From: Atherinomorus stipes
Taxonomy: Eukaryota; Chordata; Actinopteri; Atheriniformes; Atherinidae
Direction: 5' to 3'
NCBI GenBank assembly: GCA_023101725.1
Contig: JALJCO010007904.1
Coordinates: forward strand, 295,001-359,000
DNA: 64,000 nucleotides
Shown: positions 24,312 to 34,330 of the stretch, one piece after another
Layout: each line of letters starts with the position of its first letter
How positions within the stretch are numbered: the first letter of the stretch is position 1
Notes under the pieces: generated by a model
Seen by the model: the letters and a program-made list of their open reading frames with translations, nothing else
What the model was told of the DNA's origin: nothing
Databases searched by the model: none
Translations under genes and position numbers: made by a program

Positions 24312-24805
24312 ACACCCCCCCCCCCCACGAGCACACACACCCGTGCGTAAAACACGCGCACACACACCCCCACGCGCACACACACCCGCGCGTAAAACAC
24401 ACGCACACACACACCCACGCGCACACACACCCGCGCGTAAAACACACGCACACACACCCTCACGCGCACACACCCCCACGCGCACACACACACCCACGCG
24501 CACACACACCCACGCGTAAAACACACGCACACACACCCCCACGCGCACACACACCCACGCGTAAAACACACGCACACACACCCCCACGCGCACACACACC
24601 CGTGCGTAAAACACACGCACACACACCCCCCACGCGCACACACACCCGCGCGTAAAACACACGCACACACACCCCCACGCGCACACACACCCGCGCGTAA
24701 AACACACGCACACACACCCCCACGCGCACACACACCCGCGCGTAAAACACGCACACACAACCCCGCGCGCACACACGCGCGTGTGAAACACGCACACACA
24801 CCTAC
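24312..24805. repeat. CpG-rich CA/CG minisatellite, ~43-45 bp unit
   Basis: Units alternate CACACACACCC, CACGCGCACACACACCC and the spacer GCGCGTAAAACACACG. Long alternating purine-pyrimidine runs with CG steps make it a strong Z-DNA candidate. It lies about 0.3 kb inside intron 1 from exon 1. Confidence 0.93.
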
Positions 24806-25116
24806 ACACACGAATACTCAGCCTCTTATCACACTTGTTTTCCCGCCGCTCAGATAACAGAAACTAGGACAAAACATCTGAGTTTAACCTGCAAACGCAG
24901 CGTTGGTGTCATGCCACTTCACCACGAGGACCCCCCGGACAGGACCCCCCCAGACCTAGCAGTTCCTGCCTTTTTATGTCATCATATTTTTTGCAAGACT
25001 GACAGAAAACTCCTGCAAGACTTCAGATCTCTGTTGAGGAGCACCCTGCAGCAGATGATCTAAGCAGGAAAACAGCGCAGATTTGTGCAGAAGAAGGGGG
25101 CGGAGCCTCCTCTTAC

Positions 25117-25408
25117 CTGTGATGAAGACGGCCTTGCCCCAGGCGGGCAGGGTGGCGGGCAGGGCGGCGGGGGGCGCTCCGGTCCTGGAGGCAGACAGGA
25201 GGCAGCAGGCGAGTCCCAGCAGCAGCAGCAGGAGCGCCGGCAGGCAGAACGCCCAGAGCCGCTCCACCAGCACCGTGGCCCCCAGCCAGGCCACCAGGGT
25301 GGTGCCCGCGCTCAGGTGGAAGGCCAGGACCTTCTTCAGGGCCCCCCCCAGGACCACGGTCAGGACGGCCACGTAGAACCAGACGGGGAAGGTGTAGTCC
25401 TCCATCAT
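25117..25408 (-). CDS. hsd11b2: hsd11b2 exon 1, 11-beta-hydroxysteroid dehydrogenase 2 N-terminus
   Basis: First coding exon of the NAD-dependent microsomal enzyme that oxidises cortisol to cortisone, protecting mineralocorticoid receptors, and in teleosts also makes 11-ketotestosterone. It encodes 97 codons plus one base. Residues 1-75 are strongly hydrophobic, with about three membrane segments (roughly 10-28, 33-46, 54-72), as expected for the ER anchor of this family. The last residues (AWGKAVFIT) begin the Rossmann fold completed in exon 2. Two ATGs are adjacent (25408 and 25405); the second has the better context (A at -3, G at +4). Donor is ACAG|GTAAGA. Joined with exons 2-4 it gives 277 uninterrupted residues; the C-terminal exon lies beyond the left edge. 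Exons 2-4 match human HSD11B2 closely, while this exon matches fish rather than mammalian forms. Confidence 0.95.
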
Positions 25409-25513
25409 CAGCTGATCACAGTCAGTCGGGGTCTCTCTGCCGCTCTCTCTCTCTGCTGAACACACCAGTCCTGGAGGAGGAGAGCGTCTGCTGCTCCTCT
25501 GCTGCTCCCCCGG

Positions 25514-25520
25514 CTTTATA
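25514..25520 (-). promoter_or_regulatory. TATA box of hsd11b2
   Basis: The minus strand reads GTATAAAGCC here, 106 bp upstream of the first ATG. A start site about 30 bp downstream (near 25485) would give a 5' leader of about 80 nt rich in CAGCAG. The exact start is inferred. Confidence 0.65.
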
Positions 25521-25592
25521 CAGGGAGGGGGAGGAGGAGGGGGAGGAGGAGCGGGAGGAGGAGGGGGAGGAGGAGGAGGAGGAGGAGGAGGA
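25521..25592. repeat. GGAGGA polypurine tract upstream of the TATA box
   Basis: About 70 bp of almost pure purine on the plus strand (GGGAGGGGGAGGAGGAGGGG and similar). It can form triplex or G-quadruplex and touches the TATA element. Confidence 0.9.
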
Positions 25593-25689
25593 GCTGCGAG
25601 TAATCTGCAGCACACACAAACATTCTTATCTCCAGCAGATCGAGCTGCTCCGTACTGACAAGAACACGACCTCAACCCGGAGCCGCTCT

Positions 25690-26755
25690 TCATCACGCAC
25701 ACCTTCATCTTCATCACACACACACACCTTCATCATCATCACGCACACACACTTTCATCTTCATCACACACACACACCTTCATCATCATCACGCACACAC
25801 ACTTTCATCATCATCACACACGCACACCTTCATCATCATCACACACACATACTTTCATCTTCATCACACACACACACCTTCATCATCATCACGCACACAC
25901 ACTTTCATCATCATCACACACACACACCTTCATCATCATCACACACACACACTTTCATCTTCATCACACACACACACCTTCATCATCATCACACACACAC
26001 ACTTTCATCTTCATCACGCACACACACCTTCATCATCATCACGCACACACACTTTCATCATCATCACACACACACACCTTCATCATCATCACACACACAC
26101 ACTTTCATCTTCATCACACACACACACCTTCATCATCATCACACACACACACCTTCATCATCATCACACACACACACTTTCATCTTCATCACGCACACAC
26201 ACCTTCATCATCATCACGCACACACACTTTCATCATCATCACACACACACACCTTCATCATCATCACACACACACACTTTCATCTTCATCACGCACACAC
26301 ACCTTCATCTTCATCACGCAAATCTTCATCATCATCACGCACACGCTCCTTCATCTTCATCACGCACACGCTCCTTCATCTTCATCACGCACACACACCT
26401 TCATCTTCATCACGCACACACACCTTCATCTTCATCACGCACACCCCTTCATCACGCACACACCCCTTCATCTTCATCACGCACACACACCTTCATCTTC
26501 ATCACGCACACCCCTTCATCTTCATCACGCACACACCCCTTCATCTTCATCACGCACGCACACACACCTTCATCTTCATCACGCACACACACCTTCATCT
26601 TTATCACGCACACACACCTTCATCTTCATCACGCACACACCCCTTCATCTTCATCATGCACACACACCTTCATCTTTATCACGCACACACACCTTCATCT
26701 TCATCACACACACACACCTTCATCTTCATCACGCACATAAACCTTCATCTTCATC
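25690..26755. repeat. CA/TTCATC compound minisatellite
   Basis: Units of 24-27 bp alternate CACACACACAC or CACGCACACAC with CTTCATCATCATC or TTTCATCTTCATC. It begins about 0.2 kb upstream of the hsd11b2 TATA box. Confidence 0.95.
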
Positions 26756-26867
26756 AGCAGGTGAGTCAGAGGAAGGACGGTCTATACCGCCCCCCTGACC
26801 GGCTGCAGCACGTGTCTTCATCAGCAGGGGAGGTCTTCCTCAGTCAGCAGCTCACGGCTGCCGGGCA

Positions 26868-28345
26868 GTTCACCCCTAACACCCCTAACACCCTAACACC
26901 CCCACACCCCCACACCCCTAACACCCTAACACCCCTAACACCCCCACACCCCCACCACCCTAACACCCCCAAGACCCTAACACCCCCACACCCCCACCAC
27001 CCTAACACCCCCAACACCCTAACACCCCCACACCCCCACCACCCTAACACCCCAACACCCTAACACCCCCACACCCCCACCACCCTAACACCCCCAACAC
27101 CCTAACACCCCCACACCCCCACACCCCCACCACCCTAACACCCCAACACCCTAACACCCCCACACCCCCACCACCCTAACACCCCCAAGACCCTAACGAA
27201 ACCTCACACATCCACCACCCTAACACCCCCAACACCCTAACACCCCCACACCCCCACCACCCTAACACCCCCAACACCCTAACACCCCCACACCCCCACC
27301 ACCCTAACACCCCCAACACCCTCACGAAACCTCACACCACCAACACCCTAAGGGAACCTCACACACCCACCACCCTAACACCCCCAACACCGTAATGAAA
27401 CCACACCCCCCCAACACCCTAAGGGAACCTCACACACCCACCACCCTTACACCCCCAACACCCTGACGAAACCTCACACCCCCACAACCCTTACACCCCC
27501 AACACCCTGACGAAACCTCACACCCCCACCACCCTAACATCCCCACAACCCCAACACCCTCACGAAACCTCACACCCCCAACACCCTGACACCCCCAACA
27601 CCCTAACACCCCCACACCCCCACCACCCTAACACCCCAACACCCTAACACCCCCACCACCCTAACACCCCCAACACCCTCACGAAACCTCACACCACCAA
27701 CACCCTAAGGGAACCTCACACACCCACCACCCTAACACCCCCAACACCGTGATGAAACCACACCCCCCCAACACCCTAAGGGAACCTCACACACCCACCA
27801 CCCTTACACCCCCAACACCCTGACGAAACCTCACACCCCCACAACCCTTACACCCCCAACACCCTGACGAAACCTCACAACCCCAACACCCTAAGGGAAC
27901 CTCACACACCCACCACCCTAACACCCCCAACACCGTAATGAAACCCCCCCCCAACACCCTAAGGGAACCTCACACACCCACCACCCTTACACCCCCAACA
28001 CCCTGACGAAACCTCCACACCCCCACAACCCCAACACCCTCACGAAACCTCACACCACCAACACCCTAAGGGAACCTCACACACCCACCACCCCAACACC
28101 CTGACGAAACCTCACACCCCCACAACTCCAACACCCTCATGAAACCTCACACCCCCAACACCCTAAGGGAACCTCAAACACCCACCACCCTTACACCCCC
28201 AACACCCTGACGGAACCTCACACCCCCACCACCCTAACACCCCCACAACCCCAACACCCTCACTAAACCTCACACCCCCAACACCCTAAGGGAACCTCAC
28301 ACACCCACCACCCTAACACCCCCACACCCCCGAAACCCTAACACA
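26868..28345. repeat. C-rich CACCCTAACACCCC array
   Basis: Early copies are CACCCTAACACCCCCA-type, with four or more C-runs per unit. From about 27330 a longer unit appears with CCCTAAGGGAACCTCACACA and CCCTGACGAAACCTCACACC. Although CCCTAA occurs, the ACAC spacer means this is not telomeric repeat. Confidence 0.93.
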
Positions 28346-28575
28346 CACATGTTCTCAGAAATCCATCATCTGTCTCTACACCCCCCCCCCCCCCCCGTCA
28401 CATTCCAGCCTCAGCATAATGAAACCACTTTGTTCTGGTAAGTGATTGGCCCTATGATGTGCCCATCAAACACAAAGTCCCGCCCCTGGCAGGAGAAGCT
28501 GAAGTTTTGGTTCTCTGTTACAGGGGTTGGTGCTTCTCAGAGTCCACGTGTCGTCTCATCTGTCTGACATGTTGA

Positions 28576-28735
28576 CAGCTGTGTGAAAAGTGTTTCCTCT
28601 CCCTGATTTCTTACTTTTTTGCATGTTTGTCACTTAAATGTTTCAGTTCATCAAACAAATTTAAATATTAGTCAAAGATAACACAAGTAAACAGAAAATG
28701 CAGTTTTTGAATGAAGGTTTTTATTAGTAAGGGGA
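28576..28735 (+). repeat. Left terminal inverted repeat of Tc1-like element
   Basis: It shares GCATGTTTGTCACTTAAATG and AATGAAGGTTTTTATTAGTA with the inverted right end, with scattered mismatches. A poly-C run follows at 28779-28793. Confidence 0.9.
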
Positions 28736-28961
28736 AAAAATCCAAACCTCCATGGTCCTGTGTGTAAAAGTGATTGCCCCCCCCCCCCCCCCGTTAAAAC
28801 ATAAAGTAACTGTGGTTTATCATCTTTGGAAAGCTGAGTTCAGCTTCTCTATCCACATCCAGGCCTGATTACTGCCACACCTGTTCTCCATCAGAAATCC
28901 CTTAAATAGGACCTGCCTGACAAAGTGAAGTAGACCAAAAGATCCTCCAAAGCTAGACATC

Positions 28962-29985
28962 ATGCTGCCATCCAAAGAAATTCAGGAACAAATGAGAAAC
29001 AAAGTCATTGAGATCTATCAGTCTGGAAAAGGTTCCAAAGCCATTTCTAAAGCTTTGGGACTCCAGAGAACCACAGTGAGAACCATTATCCACAAATGGT
29101 GAAAACATGGAACAGTGGTGAACCTTCCCAGGAGGGGCCAGCCGACCAAAATGACCCCAAGAGCACAGCGACGACTCATCCAAGAGGTCACAAAAGACCC
29201 CAGAACAACATCCAAGAACTGCAGGCCTCACTTGCCTCAATGAAGGTCAGTGTTCATGACTCCCCCATCAGAAAGAGACTGGGGGGCAAAAATGGCTGCA
29301 TGGCAGAGTTCCAAGACCAAAACCACTGCTGAGCAAAAAGAACATAAAGGCTCGTCTCAGTTTAGCCAGAAAGCATCTTGATGATCCCCAAGACTTTTGG
29401 GAAAATACTCTGTGGACTGACGAGACAAAAGTGGAACTTTCTGGAAGGTGGAGGTCCCATTACATCTGGCGTAAAAGTAACACGGCATTTCAGAAAAGGA
29501 ACATCATAGCAACAGTAAAACATGGTGGTGGTAGTGTGATGGTCTGGGGCTGTTTTGCTGCTTCAGGACCTGGAAGACTTGCTGTGGTAAATGGAACCAT
29601 GAATTCTGCTTCTACCAAAAAATCCTGAAGGAGAACGTCCGGCCATCTGTTGGTGACCTCAAGCTGAAGCGCACTTGGGTTCTGCAGCAGAACAATGATC
29701 CAGAACACACCAGCAAGTCCACCTCTGAATGGCTTAAGAACAACAACATGAAGACTTTGGAGTGGCCTAGTCAAAGCCCCCACCTGAATCCCATTGAGAT
29801 GCTGTGGCATGACCTTAAAAAGGCGGTTCATGCTGGAAAAGCCTCCAATGTGGCTGAATTACAACAATTCTGCAAAGATGAGTGGAACAAAATTCCTCCA
29901 CAGCGCTGAAGAAGACTCACTGCCAGTTATCACAAACGCTTGATGCAGTTGTTGCTGCTAAGGTGGAACAACCAGTTATTAGGTT
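28962..29985 (+). pseudogene. Tc1-like transposase pseudogene
   Basis: The reading frame starts at ATG 28962 with a helix-turn-helix region (KEIQEQMRNKVIEIY, SKAISKALGLQRTTVRTI) typical of the paired-type DNA-binding domain. A TGA interrupts it at 29100-29102, and a frameshift near 29215 is needed to reach the catalytic part. The DDE domain is recognisable as LWTDETKVELSG, GGGSVMVWGCFAASGPG, QQNNDPEHTSKSTSEWLK and SPHLNPIEMLWHDLKK. A second shift lies near 29605, and the end (KIPPQR followed by TGA) is also premature. With several independent lesions it cannot make transposase. It would have acted on the element's own inverted repeats in the nucleus. Confidence 0.93.
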
Positions 29986-30037
29986 TAGGGGAAGATCACT
30001 TTTTCACACAGGGACATGGAGGGTTGGATTCCCCCCC

Positions 30038-30196
30038 CCCTTACTAATAAAAACCTTCATTTAAAAACTGCATTTTGTGTTTACTTGTGTTTTCTTTGTC
30101 TGATATTTAAATTTGTTTGATGATCTGAAACATTTAAGTGACAAACATGCAAAAAACAAGAAATCAGGAAGTAGGAAACACTTTTCCACACAATTG
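30038..30196 (-). repeat. Right terminal inverted repeat of Tc1-like element
   Basis: Inverted match of 28576-28735, starting with TTACTAATAAAAACCTTCAT after a poly-C run. Confidence 0.9.
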
Positions 30197-30715
30197 TACC
30201 TGTCTCACCTGTGTGACGTGTTTACCTGTCTCACCTGTCTGACGTGTTCACCTGTCTCACCTGTGTGACGTGTTCACCTGTCTCACCTGTCTGACGTGTT
30301 CACCTGTCTCACCTGTGTGACGTGTTTACCTGTCTCACCTGTGTGACGTGTTTACCTGTCTCACCTGTGTGACGTGTTCACCTGTCTCACCTGTGTGACG
30401 TGTTTACCTGTCTCACCTGGCTGACATGTTTACCTGTCTCACCTGTGTGACGTGTTTACCTGTCTCACCTGGCTGACGTGTTTACCTGTCTCACCTGTGT
30501 GACGTGTTTACCTGTCTCACCTGGCTGACGTGTTTACCTGTCTCACCTGTGTGACGTGTTTACCTGTCTCACCTGGCTGACGTGTTTACCTGTCTCACCT
30601 GTGTGACGTGTTTACCTGTCTCACCCGTCTGACGTGTTTACCTGTCTCACCTGTGTGACGTGTTTACCTGTCTCACCTGTCTGACGTGTTCACCTGTCTC
30701 ACCTGTCTGACGTGA
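30197..30715. repeat. 26-bp minisatellite, ~20 copies
   Basis: The unit is TACCTGTCTCACCTGTGTGA plus CGTGTT, with variants GTCTGACGTGTTC and GGCTGACG. A single related copy sits left of the Tc1 element (GTCTCATCTGTCTGACATGTT, split here as 28550-28572). Confidence 0.95.
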
Positions 30716-30970
30716 CTACCTTTCTCTGCAGAGCTGCACAGTCACAGTGCTGTTCTAACCCCGTGCCCTTAATCCCAGTAGCAGTTGACACGCATCACGT
30801 CCTTGTCCTCACGTGTCCCAGATTATCTTCACCCTGAACCCTGGCCTCTGATGGATGTCCTGCAGATTAGAGATGAGACTCTCCGCAGGAAGCTGACCAT
30901 CAGGTCCGAGGCGGCTCGGTCACCTTGGTGAATCTGATCTTTGCTTGCAGTCACGCAGCGAACGCCTGCA

Positions 30971-31160
30971 GCCAGCAGGAGTCCTCCGGCAGGTCCTCCG
31001 GAGGACTCCTGCTGGCTGCTGTCCTCCGGCAGGTCCTCCGGAGGACTCCTGCTGGCTGCTGTCCTCCCGCAGGTCCTCCGGAGGACTCCTGCTGGCTGCT
31101 GTCCTCCGGCAGGTCCTCCGGAGGACTCCTGCTGGCTGCTGTCCTCCGGCAGGTCTGGAC
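30971..31160. repeat. 40-bp minisatellite with internal palindrome, ~4.5 copies
   Basis: The unit includes the perfect 14-bp palindrome GTCCTCCGGAGGAC followed by TCCTGCTGGCTGCT and GTCCTCCGGCAG. Copies are nearly identical. Confidence 0.93.
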
Positions 31161-31329
31161 CAGACGTCCTATTTATCCTCCTCCTGTTCAGGCCTGATCT
31201 TCACGGCTGACGTGCATTTTGAAGGATCTTTATGGTCATTCCCAGAAAAGAGGGAAATTTCCTGTGGTTGCACCTGTCAGGACCAAGTCCCAGGGGGGTG
31301 GGGGGGTTGAATCACTCCCCCCCCCGGAG

Positions 31330-31373
31330 TGAAAACTGAATCACTGAGGGGCCCCCGAGTGATTCAGTTTTCA
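31330..31373. other. Perfect hairpin, 16-bp arms, 12-nt loop
   Basis: Arm TGAAAACTGAATCACT (31330-31345) is matched exactly by AGTGATTCAGTTTTCA (31358-31373). The loop GAGGGGCCCCCG is itself partly self-complementary. Confidence 0.9.
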
Positions 31374-32464
31374 TTGTAAATGTAACGCGGCCGTTCAGCC
31401 ACATGGTTTGCAGCATGATTCTGGCTCTGGTTTCAACCTTACTGGGGCTTACTGGTATTTTGACCCTACAGGGACACACTGGACAGGGACACACTGGACA
31501 GGGACACACTGGACACGGACGCGCGCCGAAGCGCAGCAGTTTCATTTCAGCGCCCATCTTTACGGACGGTGTCGACCACATCAGGCGCTGCGGGGTGCAC
31601 CGCCGTGTGCACTGTGGAGCGATTGTTTCAGCTTCTGTTCTATTTTCTGCTTGAGCCACGGACAAATTTGTCAAGCCCAGCAAGAAAATAAGAAACAACA
31701 CAAGACAAATCTTTTAAAATAAAACCAATTTTAAAGTAAAAGACCCAGATAAGCTTTAGATCCTGATCTCTTTTAAATAGATCTAACTATATGTCAGTTA
31801 TGTCTTCATCTTTATTGAAACTGAAGGATTCGCACACAGAAATGTTGGCTTGCTGCTGGTAAACAGTATGAAAGCAGAGATGTGGAATTATCAACAGAGA
31901 ATCAGGACAGCTGCTCATGTCCGATGTGGACAGAAAGAGGGACGATATTGGCGCGCTTCCGCCTGCAGTGTTTCCCTCGTGTTACAGTGCGTTCAGACCA
32001 AACGTCGAGGAGGCGTCAAAGACCCTGCGGCGCGAATGAAAGGAACGAATGAGTACGATTGTCCTGTGAGTTCACAGTTTCGTAAATTGTGTTTTTGTTG
32101 TCTGGTAGCAGCTGATCTTCTCAGCTGAACTACAGAAGCGCGCATCGTGAACGTGCAGCCACGAAAAAAGTGAGTACAACCCTGATAACTAACAGAAAGA
32201 TAAATCTGGACTCAAAGGACAAAAGTACTCGTTTGTTTTTTCATTCTACTTAAAGTATTGATGAAATCAAGGAGTTTTACCGCAGATAATGTCTGATATA
32301 GTCGCTGCCCCGTCTCCGCCCTTATTACTGGATGTACACTGAAGTGTCAATCAAGTTATATCTTCCGAAGGACTCAAAGAGATGCAGAAACTTTACCGGT
32401 GAGTAAATGCACGTATGAACTCCTAGAAATCAGATCAAGGTTGGAAAAGAAGAAACTTATCCTT
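31374..32464. other. Mostly unique sequence with a possible DNA-transposon relic
   Basis: A 17-bp unit (ACAGGGACACACTGGAC) is repeated about three times at 31468-31516. The stretch near 31987-32160 starts CAGTGCGTTCAGACCAAACG and has GCGGCGCGAATGAAAGG, resembling ends of non-autonomous fish DNA transposons, but I could not find the matching inverted end. Two donor-like sites (AAAGTGAGTAC near 32168, CCGGTGAGTAAA near 32397) are not attached to any recognisable exon. Confidence 0.4.
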
Positions 32465-32473
32465 TATTGCACA

Positions 32474-33290
32474 GGGGCCCACAGAGTTCGGGGGCCCACA
32501 GAGTTCAGGGGCCCACAGAGTTCAGGGGCCAACGGGGCCAACAGAGTTCAGGGGCCCACAGAGTTCAGGAGCCCACAGAGTTCAGGGGCCAACGGGGCCA
32601 ACAGAGTTCAGGGGCCCACAGAGTTCAGGAGCCCACAGAGTTCAGGGGCCAACGGGGCCAACAGAGTTCAGGGGCCCACAGAGTTCAGGGGCCAACGGGG
32701 CCAACAGAGTTCAGGGGCCCACAGAGTTCAGGAGCCCACAGAGTTCAGGGGCCAACGGGGCCAACAGAGTTCAGGGGCCCACAGAGTTCAGGAGCCCACA
32801 GAGTTCAGGGGCCAATGGGGCCAACAGAGTTCAGGAGCCCACAGAGTTCGGGGGCCCACAGAGTTCAGGGGCCAACAGAGTTCAGGGGCCCACAGAGTTC
32901 GGGGGCCCACAGAGTTCAGGGGCCCACAGAGTTCAGGAGCCCACAGAGTTCGGGGGCCCACAGAGTTCGGGGGCCCACAGAGTTCAGGGGCCAACAGAGT
33001 TCAGGGGCCCACAGAGTTCGGGGGCCCACAGAGTTCAGGGGCCAACAGAGTTCAGGGGCCAACAGAGTTCAGGGGCCAACAGAGTTCAGGGGCCCACAGA
33101 GTTCAGGGGCCCACAGAGTTCAGGAGCCCACAGAGTTCGGGGGCCCACAGAGTTCAGGGGCCAACAGAGTTCAGGGGCCCACAGAGTTCGGGGGCCCACA
33201 GAGTTCAGGGGCCAACAGAGTTCAGGGGCCCACAGAGTTCGGGGGCCCACAGAGTTCAGGGGCCAACAGAGTTCAGGGGCCAACAGATCA
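32474..33290. repeat. 17-bp minisatellite, ~48 copies
   Basis: The unit is GGGCCCACAGAGTTCAG; variants are GGGGCCAAC and TTCGGGGG. Three units make 51 bp, so several frames are open without meaning. Confidence 0.96.
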
Positions 33291-33884
33291 TTTCGGGACA
33301 AACTGTTATAAGAAGTCAAATTGTTCTGCAACTTGTCAGTTTTCCTGTCAATCACATTATATGCAAATTACAAACTGCTGATTGATCCAAATAAAGCCGT
33401 TCCTACCAAGCCCCGCCCCGCCGCCATGTGCCGATCTGATGATGCTGCATCACTTTGATGGACAGACAGGCGTACGTCGGCCAACAGTGTTGGTTAGAGT
33501 GCTTTCAGGAGAAAATGCCGTAAGAGCATCCCGGGATTCTTTCAGTCTGTCATGACAGCGAGGAAGCCACTCAGGAGGCAGCGGCGCCCACGCTGATGCA
33601 GAGGCGACGGACACAGGAGAGGAACACGGGGGGATACATGAAGTTGGGGGGGGGGGGGGGGCCCGTGAGCAGGGACCTGGGCTTCTGAGGAAAACTTTGA
33701 CCGGCCCAACGTCCACGCTTGCTGGGTACAAATGGGACAAACGCCGTGTCAAAATAAAAGCGCTGAAAGTAACGGTGAGTGCATAAGCAGAGGACGGCCA
33801 CGTTGCTGTCCATCAAACATGCAGGTGATCGTATTTATCATTTAGCAGAGGGCAGTGACGTCCACGGAGACAGACTGGACACCT
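33291..33884. other. Unique sequence with a poly-G run
   Basis: It contains a run of about 17 G near 33645-33661. No exon or element recognised; may include old transposon sequence. Confidence 0.5.
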
Positions 33885-33975
33885 GTCTAGGTGTACCTGC
33901 CTCTCAATTGGGGGCTCCAGCAGCCCCCTGTAACCCTGAACTGGACCAGCGGTCCAGAAAATGAATAAATGAGGT
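33885..33975 (+). mobile_element. Common teleost retroposon tail
   Basis: The order GTCTAGGTGTACCTGCCTCTC, GGGGGCTCCAGCAGCCCCC, TGTAACCCTGAACTGGA and AGAAAATGAATAAATGAG matches in layout the ubiquitous fish 3' tail with a GGATAAGCGG core and an AATGAATGA end. Here it is diverged (GGACCAGCGG) and 5'-truncated. Confidence 0.6.
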
Positions 33976-34162
33976 CCACAGACAAACCAGGACTGCTGAT
34001 ATGAATCCAGCAGCTGACCATGGGACCGAAGACCAGTGGCTCAATGACCGACGTGGACACCGGACACAGGTTCTGCATAGGGCTGTTGCAGGTGGGACAT
34101 ATTTGGCTGAATGGGGACAGTAAAGCTTCCAGGAGTGAACCTGAGGTTTGGAGACTCCAGCG

Positions 34163-34330
34163 ATGGCAGATGGGGCTGATCAGCCAGTTGGATCTTTTCT
34201 TAACGGCGAGTTTGATTTGTTGCTGCTGTTTTATTTATTCATTATATTCATTCTGCTCACGTTATTGATACGTCAGTATGCCAAGATAACGCCAAAACTC
34301 TCCGGGAAGCTTGGATATTATTTTCTATAA
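34163..34330 (+). CDS. Candidate 55-residue single-pass membrane micropeptide
   Basis: An ATG with a good context (GCG before, G after) opens a 55-codon frame ending TAA at 34328-34330. The product starts MADGADQPVGSFLNGEFD (acidic, polar), then has about 20 hydrophobic residues (LLLLFYLFIIFILLTLLI, positions about 19-36), then a basic tail RQYAKITPKLSGK. The layout resembles known small membrane proteins (SMIM or sarcolipin-like), but I find no sequence match and do not assign a family. It lies in a 500-bp unique island between arrays, on the strand opposite hsd11b2. It could be chance, since a single hydrophobic stretch is easy to obtain in T-rich DNA. Confidence 0.2.
   Translation: MADGADQPVGSFLNGEFDLLLLFYLFIIFILLTLLIRQYAKITPKLSGKLGYYFL

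Larger units (their letters stand above)
15873..25116 (-). other. hsd11b2 intron 1
   Basis: This 9244-bp intron contains six tandem-array families (43, 44, 57, 19, 39 and about 44 bp), one retroposon tail and a possible LINE remnant. It is bounded by donor ACAG|GTAAGA and acceptor CTCTGCAG. Confidence 0.9.
28576..30196 (+). mobile_element. Tc1-like DNA transposon, inactive
   Basis: The 1.62-kb element has long terminal inverted repeats (about 160 bp, imperfect) around a broken Tc1-type transposase. Ends read CAGCTGTGTGAAAAGTG on the left and, inverted, CAATTGTGTGGAAAAGTG on the right. A TA lies right of the right end (30197-30198); the left TA has become GA. Flanks on both sides belong to the 26-bp minisatellite, so it landed in a TTTACC of that array. 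Confidence 0.92.

Noticed and set aside
24239..24811. Cys-Val-Arg-rich minus-strand frames
   Set aside because: They are translations of the CA/CG minisatellite in all three frames.
4675..25408. Exons could belong to HSD17B2 or a retinol dehydrogenase rather than HSD11B2
   Set aside because: [39 protein letters not shown] and the multi-pass hydrophobic N-terminus agree best with HSD11B2, including the Ser-Tyr spacing.
26868..28345. Interstitial telomeric repeat
   Set aside because: CCCTAA occurs but is never in direct tandem; ACAC and poly-C spacers dominate.
29431..29831. Short frames as separate genes
   Set aside because: The plus frame is a piece of the Tc1-like transposase and the minus frame is its antisense shadow.
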